A stretch of 64,000 bases of DNA from Parelaphostrongylus tenuis. Taxonomy: Eukaryota > Nematoda > Chromadorea > Rhabditida > Metastrongylidae. Numbering within the stretch: the first letter of the stretch is position 1; each line of letters opens with the position of its first letter. The position numbers were made by a program, and so were the translations under genes. Shown here one piece after another: positions 54,666 through 64,000 of the stretch. The notes beneath the pieces are model-generated. The model was not told the DNA's origin. It searched no databases and saw only the letters and a program-made list of their open reading frames with translations. The DNA is taken from assembly GCA_019055375.1 (NCBI GenBank), contig JAHQIW010001916.1, positions 55,085-119,084 on the forward strand, in the 5' to 3' direction.

Positions 54666-56549
54666 TGTTACTGTTTTTGGCATTTTTGATACCCAACGTG
54701 TAGCTTGCCAGGCTCTAAACGTGGGGGCTGGGTACTCACGAGTAGCTTGCCAGTCTCTCTCGGAGGAGCGGGAGGAGCTTATTTGTTGGAGGCGACTCCT
54801 AACCGCCTCCCATGTACTTCCCAGCCGCTTGATTGCAGGCTTTTGGCCGACTTGACTCGTAGAAATAGAGTTTTGTCAAGTCGGCACTGCAGAAGCAGGG
54901 AGCTCGTCCCCTGAATCCACCTGCGTCTCTGGGAAGCACACGGTCGCTTTTGGTTCGCGTTTTATTCCCCTATCCACCACCTGGGGATGCGCCACGTGCC
55001 CTCGCGACTAACCGGGCGGGATCCCTCAAAGAGGGAGGTCCGTGGCTGAAGTTAGTCTTTTCTATCGAGACCTTAACCTATTTGAAATTTTTTTTTCGCA
55101 GTACTCGTCAACACAATCTTTATTGCGCGGATCCCAAAAGTTCTAGCCATCATCTCGTTTTTTGTCTTTCTCTTGAAAGACATGGAATACTCGTGGGGCT
55201 TATCTCCCTGCAATCTCAAGGATCACGTGGCTGTGACGTTCCACGGGTGGTTGAACTGGGCTCCACGCGCGCCGTGGCAAACATCACACCCACTCTGCCA
55301 CGGCCTTCCCTCCAGCTGAACAAGCAGGGTTCAGAAAAGGATTTAGTACCATGGACCACATCCACACGATCACAAGACTCATTGAAGTTTCGCGAGAGTA
55401 CAAACAACCACTCTGTCTCACTTTTATCGATCTGAAAAAAGCCTTTGATTCAGTAGAAACGGAAGCGGTTATAGAGGCTCTGGATAACCAGGGCGCCCCT
55501 ACTCGGTACATAATGATCCTTCGTGAGCTTTATAAAGATTTCACGACCAGAATATCTCCATTCTACAACAATATCACCATTGACGTAAGAAGAGGGGTTA
55601 GACAAGGCGATACAATATCGCCAAAACTATTTACTGCCACCCTACAAAACGTCATGCGAACATTAGAATGGGACGAAATGGGAGTGAAAATTGACGGTCG
55701 ACAATTAAACCATCTTCACTTTGCTGACGATATCGTTCTCATAACACAAAACATCAGCCAAGCGGAACGAATGTTGACTGATTTCGATAACGCCTGTGGA
55801 AAGATCGGTCTTCAACTGAATCTAACGAAAACAATGTTCATGAGGAACGGATGGGTTTCTATTGCCCCATTCACGCTCAACGGAACGACAATTTCCGAAT
55901 GCTCCAGTTACATCTATCTAGGTCGTGAAATCAACATGATAAACAACTTAGCCCCAGAGTTGAGCAGTAGGAAACGAGCGGCTTGGGGAACGTTTAAGAG
56001 CATCGAAGATGTAGTAAAGAGGACAAAGAACATCCGACTCCGTGCCCACCTTTTCGACTCGACAATTATCCCTGCCCTAACGTATGCAGCAGAAACCTGG
56101 TCGCTACATAATCAGGATGAAAAATCACTTTGCGTTATCGAACGCGCAGTCGAAAGGTCGATGCTAGGAGTATCCCGCATCTCGCAAATGAGAGAAAGGA
56201 CCCGAAGTTCCGACCTACGTCAACGATCGAAAATCAGAGACGCCGTTCTACACGCCAGGATATCGAAAATAAGGTGGGCCGGACACGTGATGCGCTTCAA
56301 CGACAACCGATGGACGAGAGCCATTACCGACTGGATTCCTCGGTACGTCAAGCGCTCTAAAGAAAGACCACTGACCCGTTGGTCCGATTTCTTCACGAAA
56401 GCGATGGAAGAAAGATATGATGCTCAGCGAATTCCTAGAGCAAGGAGGACCCACTGGGCTTCTCTTGCACGCGATAGGGAAAAATGGAAGAGTTGCTGGT
56501 ACTCGCTCGAGTCACTCGACGATCAACGGGACGACAGGTGATACAGGTG
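54666..56549 (+). mobile_element. RTE-type LINE, internally deleted, with intact ends
   Basis: 1,884 bp between perfect 12-bp target-site duplications. The first 650 bp or so are GC-rich 5' untranslated sequence. At about 55315 it jumps directly into the RT domain (GEQAGF-type motif), so the endonuclease domain and N-terminal RT linker are missing. The 3' end is ACAGGTGATACAGGTG with no poly(A), typical of RTE elements, which end in short repeats. The clean duplications and few mutations make it the youngest insertion in the window. It could not mobilise itself but was moved by a complete relative. Confidence 0.85.
55351..56541 (+). CDS. RTE reverse transcriptase domain ORF (397 codons)
   Basis: Single open frame with, in order: FIDLKKAFD (motif A, Asp27), RRGVRQGDTISPKLF (motif B, residues 80-94), LHFADDIVLI (motif C, FADD at 124-127), the thumb region NLTKTMFMRNGWVS, then the RTE C-terminal domain (TKNIRLRAHLFDSTIIPALT, RWAGHVMRFNDNRWTR, RPLTRWSDFFTKA) to the stop at 56541. 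All polymerase aspartates are present. The frame is open upstream of the first ATG to about 55320 (PAEQAGFRKGFST), showing truncation rather than a natural start. Without the endonuclease it is not an autonomous element. Confidence 0.9.
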   Translation: MDHIHTITRLIEVSREYKQPLCLTFIDLKKAFDSVETEAVIEALDNQGAPTRYIMILRELYKDFTTRISPFYNNITIDVRRGVRQGDTISPKLFTATLQNVMRTLEWDEMGVKIDGRQLNHLHFADDIVLITQNISQAERMLTDFDNACGKIGLQLNLTKTMFMRNGWVSIAPFTLNGTTISECSSYIYLGREINMINNLAPELSSRKRAAWGTFKSIEDVVKRTKNIRLRAHLFDSTIIPALTYAAETWSLHNQDEKSLCVIERAVERSMLGVSRISQMRERTRSSDLRQRSKIRDAVLHARISKIRWAGHVMRFNDNRWTRAITDWIPRYVKRSKERPLTRWSDFFTKAMEERYDAQRIPRARRTHWASLARDREKWKSCWYSLESLDDQRDDR

Positions 56550-56561
56550 ATGCAATAAATT
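56550..56561. repeat. Target-site duplication of the RTE insertion (right)
   Basis: ATGCAATAAATT, identical to 54654-54665. Confidence 0.85.
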
Positions 56562-57439
56562 GCACTGAAGTGTGCAATGTGATGTATTTTGATTTAGCGC
56601 TTCATTTCAAAAGCAGGTGAGAAATTTGCAAATGAAAAATTTACATGAAGGAATCTCTCGCGTCTATAATTCAAGAAAATACTACTGCTGTTGTATCATT
56701 AGTGGCCATAAAGATAGTAGTTGAACAAGGATTACTTGGAACAAAATAATGAAAGATTATTGTGAATAACTAGAATAAAATCAACTGCGACAGCTTTATG
56801 AAGGTTTCACCGAATGACATCAAAAAACGATCAGTCTGCATGACTACTGCTCAACTTTATCTTGAGCACTTTGAAATTCTATTTACATGCAGCGACGAAA
56901 TTTTACATTAATAACAAGTATATCAAATTAGATCAAAACTCAATGACATGTACTGAAATACGCTATGCAAGATATTTTAGTACAATTTGACAATTCCTTG
57001 TCAAACAAAACACAAACTCTTACGTTTTTCTCTATTGCTGATTCCTTAACCCCTAATGAAACATGTGTATCAAATATGATACACGAGCGTTTGTAAGCTT
57101 TCCTTGCTGGATAAAAGTTTTCTCCCACACATTTGGAATTCAATCAAAAGCTTAAATCTCTGTAATCTTGGAGATAAGTTTGATTTTAAAGAAGATTTAT
57201 CACTTGTTGCAGCAGAAACAAAATCATGTTTCATACTCAATTTGCTTCATTTGTTCGGCTGAGTCCTCGACATGGCTTTCCACTATAGTTAATATAATGA
57301 TAATTTGAGATAGTTTGTCTGCAGTGTTGCATTTCACTCGGCGCTCATGTTCTCTTGTTGGGTGTATGGAGCTGTGCCTTTTTTTCGTGCTTTCTATCGT
57401 AAGTTAAGCTTCAGAACGTAGAATCCCAAATGATTTTTC

Positions 57440-57640
57440 TCCAGTGGGGATTGCGGGGCCCGAGACGGATGGTGGAACGGGAAAGATTAGTGTAGAACCT
57501 CTCCGCTATCAATTCCATATCATAGCGGAAGTTTTTGTAATCCCATCTTTGTTCATGAACTCATGAACGCTGACAGTGGAACACTACAGTCACACAGATT
57601 CCGATGAACTTTTTCGGGCTAGATCTTCTTTGTGGCGTTT
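57440..57640 (-). pseudogene. LINE fragment (lineage of 1-845), left arm
   Basis: Minus strand: KKFIGICVTVVFHCQRS-type decayed linker, then ERFYTNLSRSTIRLGPRNPH, which corresponds to NLFRSAIPVSDPVIPT at 690-640. The mirrored copy is at 62170-62370. Confidence 0.6.
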
Positions 57641-58055
57641 CCAACAACATCGTCAACTTCCCTTCACTAACAGAAACGTCAAAATCAACGCTGCGAGCTA
57701 TCAGCATCGAGTCTTATGGGGCGCACTAGAGCCTTGGAGTACTCAGTACTTTGGTGTCGACGAATTTGCGCTTCAGCAAGACTGAGCTTCTGCGCATTCG
57801 GCTCGCTTAACGATTGCCATCTGTTAATGAGTGCCCCCAAGGTTTTGGAGCAATGAAATTTGGCTGACAAACTCGTCGGATATCAAGCCAGTGGATTATA
57901 CCTTGTGCTCCATATTAGAGAACGAATTGTCGACTACTCGCCGTGTTAACGCAGACGCTTTTAAAACGGCTTTGACACGTGGTTGGAACGGAATTAGGTG
58001 GAAATGTGTGCGAGCATCGTTAGAAATTTATGGAAGCGACTTCTTAAATGTATAA
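57640..58055 (+). pseudogene. Mariner-group transposase C-terminal remnant, left arm
   Basis: Frames read VKINAASYQHRVLWGALEPW, FALQQDxASAHSA (second catalytic Asp in QQD), then FWSNEIWLTNSSDIKPVDYT (third Asp in the SPDLNPLD-type block) and CSILENELSTTRRVNADAFK, ALTRGWNGIRWKCVRASLE. Stops lie between the blocks. The copy in the right arm (61810-62235, minus) shows the same decay, so decay preceded the duplication. Confidence 0.7.
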
Positions 58056-58126
58056 ATGTTTATCGAAGGGGAAGACTGAGAATTTGTTACATACTTTTTT
58101 GTTTACTGTTATGACTTTGATCTAAT

Positions 58127-59940
58127 AAACATATTTAATCCTTCAATTGAATGGATTCATTTGCTTGTGCAGCATTTTCTTAGTGTTGAAATATCTGAAA
58201 AAAAAACCGTGAATTGATCACATGTATTAGAAAAAACGACGCTTCAAGCTTTTCAGATGATCTTTTCAAAGCATCTGCAGAAATGAGATAAACCATTAAA
58301 GAGTTTCTCACCTTTGCACGAATGAAATGAGACTGTACTGTGCGAAATGTACAACAATGAATAATGTTTTGTCTCGAAATTGCGAAGATATTGAGAGCGT
58401 TCCAAAAACATCGACCATATTGAGAAACTTGGGACGTTCACGAAGGAAAGCGAGAAAACCTCTGCTCACCGTTACCTTACTTGCTTTCCTAATAGCAATC
58501 ACTGTACCTTCTCATTTTGATACACTTCAGATTATATGAAGTGTAGAAATCTCGTAAATCACTAAAAAACCCGGTATCTTAATGTAACTGTTTTTCCTAC
58601 GACTAACTCTGGCACGATTTCACGATTATTTCTTTGTGTTAGCACATTCTTGGTGACACCTCATTTCTCGCTTGTTTCTGAATCCTTCAGTGAATTTGTG
58701 GAAACTCTTATCCAAAATATCAGTCGAACCCTTCATCAACAAAACAAATTTTATAGACATACTGAGTGCGCTTGGGCGTCTAGCCTACATTAATTGCTCC
58801 ATCGGTATACTGCAGCCTGTAGTAGCCAGAATGGCGTTGCGTGACATTTAACAGACTAGAAACGACGATGTTTGTCAGAATATGTCGTTCAGAAGAAATT
58901 ATGTGACTGCAGTAAGAACAAATATTTGGTGCCAACATCCCTAAAGTAGCTTTTCTTTCTTCTAAGAGGAAAATCGACTGATGTCGTCACATGACACTCC
59001 CCGCACTTGTAATCAGAGGAAATTTATTATTTGGTGAAAAAACTCATGAAAACTTAGTCATTTATCGTTCTCATCGCGTGCTTCGAATACATGTTGTGAC
59101 TGACTTTTTTCAAGGTAGTAGTCTCTCTAGTAATCGATCTTGTACCTGACAGAAGGCTTTTGCGAGTCAGGAATTTCTTCAAATAAGTTGCAAAAAATTG
59201 GTGTGACTCCAAAAACATTAATTGGAGGTCCACTACACAATGATCAACCAAATACGGAGCTGTGAAACAATTGCGCTCACATGAACATGACCTCAAAAAG
59301 CAGTGGTTGAAAGTGCTTGATTCTACTAACGGACTCAAAGTTCAAGGAAATTATTGTTTTGAAGCCTTTGTATCGCAGTGGCTCATAGAAACGATACGAA
59401 GCTACTGTGACACGGTACTGCTTATTCAGTTTTATTGTGCGTACATAAAAGCCTCGTAACAACAGCCATAATTCTACAGCGCTGACGATGCTTGCAATTT
59501 CTTATTTGCGAATCAAACAAAAGAGAATTTGTTATCTTTGGAGTCAGAGAGTTTTGCTAACTCACCTTAGAAGAGTGGAACCACCAGTTCTACTCAAAAC
59601 ATGGACCTTTACGATGGGTGCAACAAGCACAGTAGAATGTTTTCCAGAACAATTTCTAACGCCGTTTGAGGTGATTCTGTCAGTGAAGAGTTAATCGAAA
59701 TTTATTTCCATGTCATCCTATGCTGCAGAACAACATACTGTTATCCATTAGCGGATTTATCGGGATTGTATCAAATGTAGTTTCACGCAGCTATTTTTCT
59801 TATTAGATTCAGCAAGGTTCGCTCAGAAGCGTTGTTCTAACTGAGACAAAATTCTTGCAATATCGAAAACCGAAAATTCTTATTGAGTCAAATTCACCAC
59901 TCGATATAAGAAATCGTTTTTTCAGATTTTTGAAACTAAA
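58127..59940 (+). repeat. Repeat D in the left palindrome arm
   Basis: Begins near CTTCAATTGAATGGATTC and includes AGAGAATTTGTTATCTTTGG, GGAACCACCAGTTCTACTC and ATAAAAGCCTCGTAAC. A 70-codon open frame at 58327-58539 has a frame counterpart at 61339-61560 (minus), reading RSRRKARKP..TVTL.AF. I see no domain, and the conservation is explained by the duplication. Confidence 0.55.
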
Positions 59941-60089
59941 CTTTTTAAAGCACTTGCAAACTGAGATGAAGCACTGTTTAGTTCTTAAGCGTTGCACAGT
60001 GAAATAGACTTCTCCTAGCATTCGATTCGTTCGTCCTCTCTCATTCATTGTAGACTTACAGACTTCGTTTTCTTCATGAACGTCAAAAA
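59941..60089. other. Unpaired spacer at the centre of the inverted duplication
   Basis: About 150 bp with no mirror partner. It contains a minus-strand repeat G fragment (60005-60090: TAGCATTCGATTCGTTCGTC, CTTCATGAACGTC). Confidence 0.7.
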
Positions 60090-61809
60090 GTTTGAAAAAC
60101 GGTTTCTTATATTGAGTGGTGAATTCGACTATCAAAATTTTTGGTTTTCGATATTGCAAGAATTTTGTCTCAGTTAGAACAACGCTTCTGAGCGAACCTT
60201 GCTGAATCTTATAAGAAAAATAGCTGCGTGAAACTACATTTGATACAATTCCGATTAATCCGCTAATGGATTACAGTAAATTGTTCTGCAGCATAGGATG
60301 ACATGAAAAAAAATTTCGATTAACTCTTTACTGACAGAATCACCTCAACGGCGTTAGAAATTGTTCTGGAAAACATTCTACTGTGCTTGTTGCACCCGTT
60401 GTAAAAGTCCATGTTTTGGGTAAAACTGGGGGTTCCACCCACTTAAAGTGAGTTAACAAAACTCTCTGACTCCAAAGATAACAAATTTTTTGTTTAATTC
60501 GCAAATAAGACATTGAAAGCATCGTCAGCTGTAGAATTGTGGCTCCTGTTACGAGCTTTTTATGAAAGCAGAATAAAACTGTATAAGCAGTGCCATGTTA
60601 CAGTATCTTCGTGTCGCTTTTATGAGTCCCTGCGTGACAAAGCTTTGAAAAAATGTTTTCCTTGCCCTTTGAGTGCGTTAGTGATTCAAGCATATTTCAA
60701 CCACTGCTTTCTGAAACTAATTTACCATAGAACATGAACGCAGTTGTTTTACTGCTTCATATCTGGTGGATCATTGTATAGTAGATCTGCAAATAAAATT
60801 TTTTGGGATCATACTAGCTTTGTTGCAATTTATTTGAAGAAATTCTTGACTCGGGAAGAGTTTTATCTTCTGTTATATACAAATATCTATTACTAGAGGG
60901 ACTACAACCTTAAAGAACGTCAATCACATCACGTATTTGAGGCACGCGATAAGATCGATAAATGGGTGAGCATTTATGAGTTTTTTCGCCAAATGATAAA
61001 TTTCCTCTGTCGTCGTTTCTAGTCTGCGAAATGTCACGCAACGCTAATCCAGCTACTCCAGATTGCAGTATAATTATGGAGCAACTGATGTAGGCTGCAG
61101 TCGTCCAAAGACATTCAGTATCTCTATAAATTTTCTTTGTTGAGGAAAGGTTTAATTAACATTTAGGATAAGTATCTTTACAGATTCACTGAAGGATTCA
61201 CAAACATGCGAGAAATGAGGTGTCACCAAGAATGTGCTAACACGAAGAAGGAAACGTGAAACCGCGCCAAAGTTAGTCGCATGAAGAACAACTGGATTGA
61301 GATACCAGGTTTTTTCGTAATTCGTGAGGTCCTACACTTTATACAATCCACAGTGTATCGAAATTAAAAGGCACATTGATCACTGTTGAGAAAGCAACTA
61401 AGGTAACGGTGACTGGAGGCTTTCTCGCTTTCCTTCTTGAACGTTCCAACTTTCTCATCATAGTCGATGTTTTTGGATCACCCTGGATTTCTTTACAGTT
61501 TGGAGACAAAACATTATTCATTGCTGTACATTCCGCATAGTGCAGTCTCATTCTATTCAAGCAAACGTAAGAAACTCTTCAGTGGTTTATCGCACTTCTG
61601 CAAATGCTTTGGAAAGATCACCTGAAAAGCGCGAAGCGTCCTTTTTTATACATGTGATCAATTCAGCGTCTCTTTTTTAGATATTTCAACACTAAGAAAT
61701 GCTGCACAGGCAAATGAATTTATTCAATTGAAGGAGTAGTTGCGTCTCTTAGATGAACTATAATAATAATAAACAAGAAAGTATGTAACAAATCCTCAGA
61801 TCTGCCCCC

Positions 61810-62235
61810 TTTCATATACATTTATACATTTACGAGGGCGCTTGCAGAAATTCCCAACGATGCTCGTACACGTTTCCACCTAATTCCGTCTTAAGCACGT
61901 GTCAAAGCCGTTTCAAGGGCGTCTACATTAATGTGGCGAGTAGTCGAAAATTCGTTCTCTAGCATGAACCACACGGAATAATCCATTGGCTTGACATCCG
62001 AAGAGTTTGACAGTGAAATGTCCTTGCTCCAAAAGCTAGAAAGCACTCCACAACAGATGGCAACCGTTGAGCGAGCCCAATGCACAGGAGCTCAGCCCTG
62101 GTGAAGAGCGAATCCGTCGACACCAAAGTAGTGAGTATTCCAAGGCTCTAGTGCGCCCCGCAGTACTTCATGCTGAGAGCTCGCAGCGTTGATTTTGACG
62201 TTTCTGTTAGTGAAGGGAGGTTGACGAAGCTGCTG
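61810..62235 (-). pseudogene. Mariner-group transposase remnant, right arm
   Basis: Minus strand: CSLFTRAE-side fragments, FWSKDISLSNSSDVKPMDYS (third catalytic block), WFMLENEFSTTRHINVDALE. Mirror of 57640-58055. Confidence 0.65.
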
Positions 62236-62370
62236 GAAACAGTACAAAGAAGATCCAGCCTGAAAAAGTTTCTTTGGAATTTGTGTGATTATAGTGTTTC
62301 ACTGCCAGCGTTCACGAACAAAGATGGGATTACAAAAATTTCTGCTATGATATGGAATTGATAACGGTAG
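62170..62370 (+). pseudogene. LINE fragment, right arm
   Basis: Frame reads SSLKKFLWNLCDYSVSLPAF, TNKDGITKIS, matching LRKCRRNLCDYSVPLPAL of the window-start LINE and mirroring 57440-57640. Confidence 0.65.
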
Positions 62371-63176
62371 AGTTCTATGACATGATTTTGTTTTCGCTGC
62401 ATTAACGGATAGATTTTTTTTTTGAATTGAACTATCGCCAGAATTGCAGAGATTTAAGATTCTAGATGACTTCCAAATGTGTGTGGGAAGAACTTCTATC
62501 TAGCAAGGAAAGCTCTCGAACAGTCGTGTATCATATTTGATACACATGTTCCTTCACGGGTTAAAGAATCAGTAATAGTGAAAAGCGCAAGAGTTTGTGC
62601 TTTGTTTGGCAAGGATATGTCAAATTGTACTAAAATGTCTTGCAAAGTTATTTCAGTACATGTCATTAGGTTTGAATCTAATTTAATATACTTGTTATTG
62701 GTGTAAAATCTGGTCGTTGTATGTAAATAGAAATCAAAAGTTCTCAAGATCTGAAAGTTGAACACTAGTTTTGCAGATTGATCTTTTTTTATGCTATTCA
62801 GTGAAACCTTCATAAAGCTGTCGCAGCTGATTTCATTCGAGTTATTCAAAACAATCTTTCATTGTTTTCGTCCATTTGATCCTTCTTCAACTACTATGTG
62901 ATTATGGCCACCAATGATACAACAACAGTACTATTTTCCTAAATTATAGATGCAGGAGATCTCCTCATGCGAATTTTTCGTTTGCAAATTTCTCAGCTGC
63001 TTTTGAAAGAAAGCGGGAATTAAAATTCATCACATTGCACACTTCAGTGCAATTTATTTCATTACTCTAAGTAATTAACATTCAAATGAATGAAATGCCC
63101 GTCTATTGCTGGTGTAATGCTGCAGTCAGTGACAGCCAAACGAAAGTGTTTACTTCAAATACATCACAGTTCAATT

Positions 63177-64000
63177 TCACTTTCCGCCGACAATGGCGAC
63201 TGCCGAGAGGAAGTGCGATCCGAGTGGACCCGACGCCAACTTTCGAATCGCTCGATTTGCTACACTTTGCCACATTGCTCTTGACCAGCTCGCCATGATA
63301 ATGTTAGTGGTCTGGAGAGAACCTTTTTTACAAGACAAAGTTGTATAAATAGAAGAATGTAATTCATACTGAGAAAGATCCCGAAATTGTCACTGGTGGG
63401 CCGGACACAGGCGTTATTGTCACCTCGTCATCTGGAGGCAGTCCGGGCACCAGGTGACATGATCTTTCGGCTGTTACAGAGCAAATTGCCGTCACCGTGT
63501 TGTTGATAATGATGCAAGCTTTTTCCATTGGAAATACTGCAAGAAACTGTGAGCCTCATAGAGAACTGTCTTCGAGAATGTCGAAATAGTTCTGAGCATT
63601 AATGTTCTTCCTCTATTTGTAGCTTTTTGAACCATTACGTGGGACTTTGAGAGTTGCACCATTCTCAGAAAAAGATATAAAGAAAAATTCATCTGAATAG
63701 CATCGATGTCACAGGTTCGAATTATGGTAGTGTTATTGATGGTTTTCTGCATATACCACGACCCTTTACAGAAATATTACAGCAATCGTTACATTACATA
63801 AAGTAAAAAGACAGCCTTTTTTTTTGGTACCTATTGCATTTTGCTTGCCTCTCAAAAAACAGAGCATAAATACCCACGTATTTCTTCGCCTCCCTCACCG
63901 GAACGCACATTCGGGCACTCTAACGGTGTGTAATTGACTGTCACATTAAGTTGACTCAAAATGGCCGAGATGACAGCATCAGACAAGAGCACACTACGAG
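63177..64000 (-). CDS. Unrecognised secreted-protein family, paralogue 4 (partial)
   Basis: Exon 5 63177-63311 (TGA), exon 4 63370-63536, exon 3 from 63878 to beyond the window end. Exon 3 reads AVISAILSQLNVTVNYTPLE then CPNVRSGEGGEEI. Exon 4 reads ACIIINNTVTAICSV and is the most diverged part relative to paralogue 3. Exon 5 is nearly identical to paralogue 3 (NIIMASWSRAMWQSVANRAI, ending VGGK instead of VGGN). Splice edges and phases (1, 0) are intact. The 5' exons lie outside the window. Confidence 0.78.

Larger units (their letters stand above)
52700..59940 (+). repeat. Left arm of a large inverted duplication
   Basis: Sequence from at least exon 3 of paralogue 3 (53360) to about 59940 is matched in reverse order and orientation by 60090-64000. 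The match covers intron 3, exons 4-5, the downstream flank, decayed LINE and mariner fragments and repeat D. Only the left arm contains the SINE at 54236-54563 and the RTE at 54666-56549. The true outer end lies beyond the right window edge, so the 52700 limit is a guess. Confidence 0.85.
60090..64000 (-). repeat. Right arm of the large inverted duplication
   Basis: Mirror of 53360-59940. Checkpoints: GATTCAGCAAGGTTCGCTC (59807) against GAGCGAACCTTGCTGAATC (60190); TGCACTGAAGTGTGCAATGT (56561) against ACATTGCACACTTCAGTGCA (63032); exons 4 and 5 of the paralogues. It continues past the window end. Confidence 0.85.

Noticed and set aside
54736..55061. GC-rich stretch as a CpG-island-like promoter or bacterial contamination
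   Set aside because: It lies between perfect target-site duplications and continues into RTE coding sequence, so it is the element's 5' untranslated region.
58327..58539. 70-codon open frame conserved at 61339-61560 as a coding gene
   Set aside because: The conservation follows from the inverted duplication. More diverged repeat D copies at 22.6, 25.3 and 39.1 kb do not keep the frame.

Overview
The window looks like repeat-rich genomic DNA of a nematode, most plausibly a strongylid such as a hookworm. That placement is inferred from four things: short introns (often 55-60 bp) ending in TTTTCAG-like acceptors, an AT-rich background, an RTE-type LINE as the main retroelement, and many mariner and Penelope-like remnants. 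There is no bacterial, phage, CRISPR or rRNA signal, and no convincing functional tRNA. Real host coding sequence is a small minority of the window.

Host genes. (1) A pseudouridine synthase of the RluA/RPUSD type lies on + between about 10.2 and 15.49 kb. It is split into many small exons, its introns are full of transposons, and it carries at least two apparent frame breaks. (2) Four paralogues of a small (about 232-234 aa) signal-peptide protein share five exons with identical phases: 20.2-21.7 kb (-), 34.7-37.2 kb (-), 52.7-54.2 kb (+) and 63.2 kb to the window end (-, partial). I do not recognise the family. (3) A tiny two-exon acidic ORF lies at 4.9-5.1 kb.

Layout. 0-5.9 kb: a decayed LINE, two inverted-repeat elements whose ends are hammerhead ribozymes, a Penelope-type end, SINE debris and the tiny ORF. 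5.96-9.76 kb: a mosaic of SINEs, piggyBac-like MITEs and other repeats, present again in direct orientation at 43.80-48.26 kb. 10.2-15.5 kb: the pseudouridine synthase gene. 15.5-19.9 kb: Penelope 3' ends, a MITE, a mariner fragment and a SINE. 20.2-21.7 kb: paralogue 1, followed by a tandem repeat pair (22.0-26.8 kb). 27-34.3 kb: SINE, mariner and a long decayed RTE copy. 34.7-37.2 kb: paralogue 2 with a transposon in intron 4. 37.4-43.5 kb: TIR elements and a Penelope-like element (RT plus GIY-YIG) with hammerhead-like ends. 48.3-52.4 kb: hammerhead end, RTE remnant, tRNA-like SINEs and a mariner transposase pseudogene. 52.7-64 kb: one very large inverted duplication centred near 60.0 kb, with paralogues 3 and 4 facing each other tail to tail and transposons nested between them.

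Most notable are: (a) two families of type I hammerhead-ribozyme motifs, one built into the ends of short inverted-repeat elements and one tied to Penelope-like DNA; (b) the inverted duplication, where one arm keeps the empty sites of an RTE and a SINE inserted in the other arm with clean target-site duplications; and (c) the unrecognised secreted family, including a copy where a one-base loss at a splice donor is offset by a one-base gain 11 bases into the next exon.
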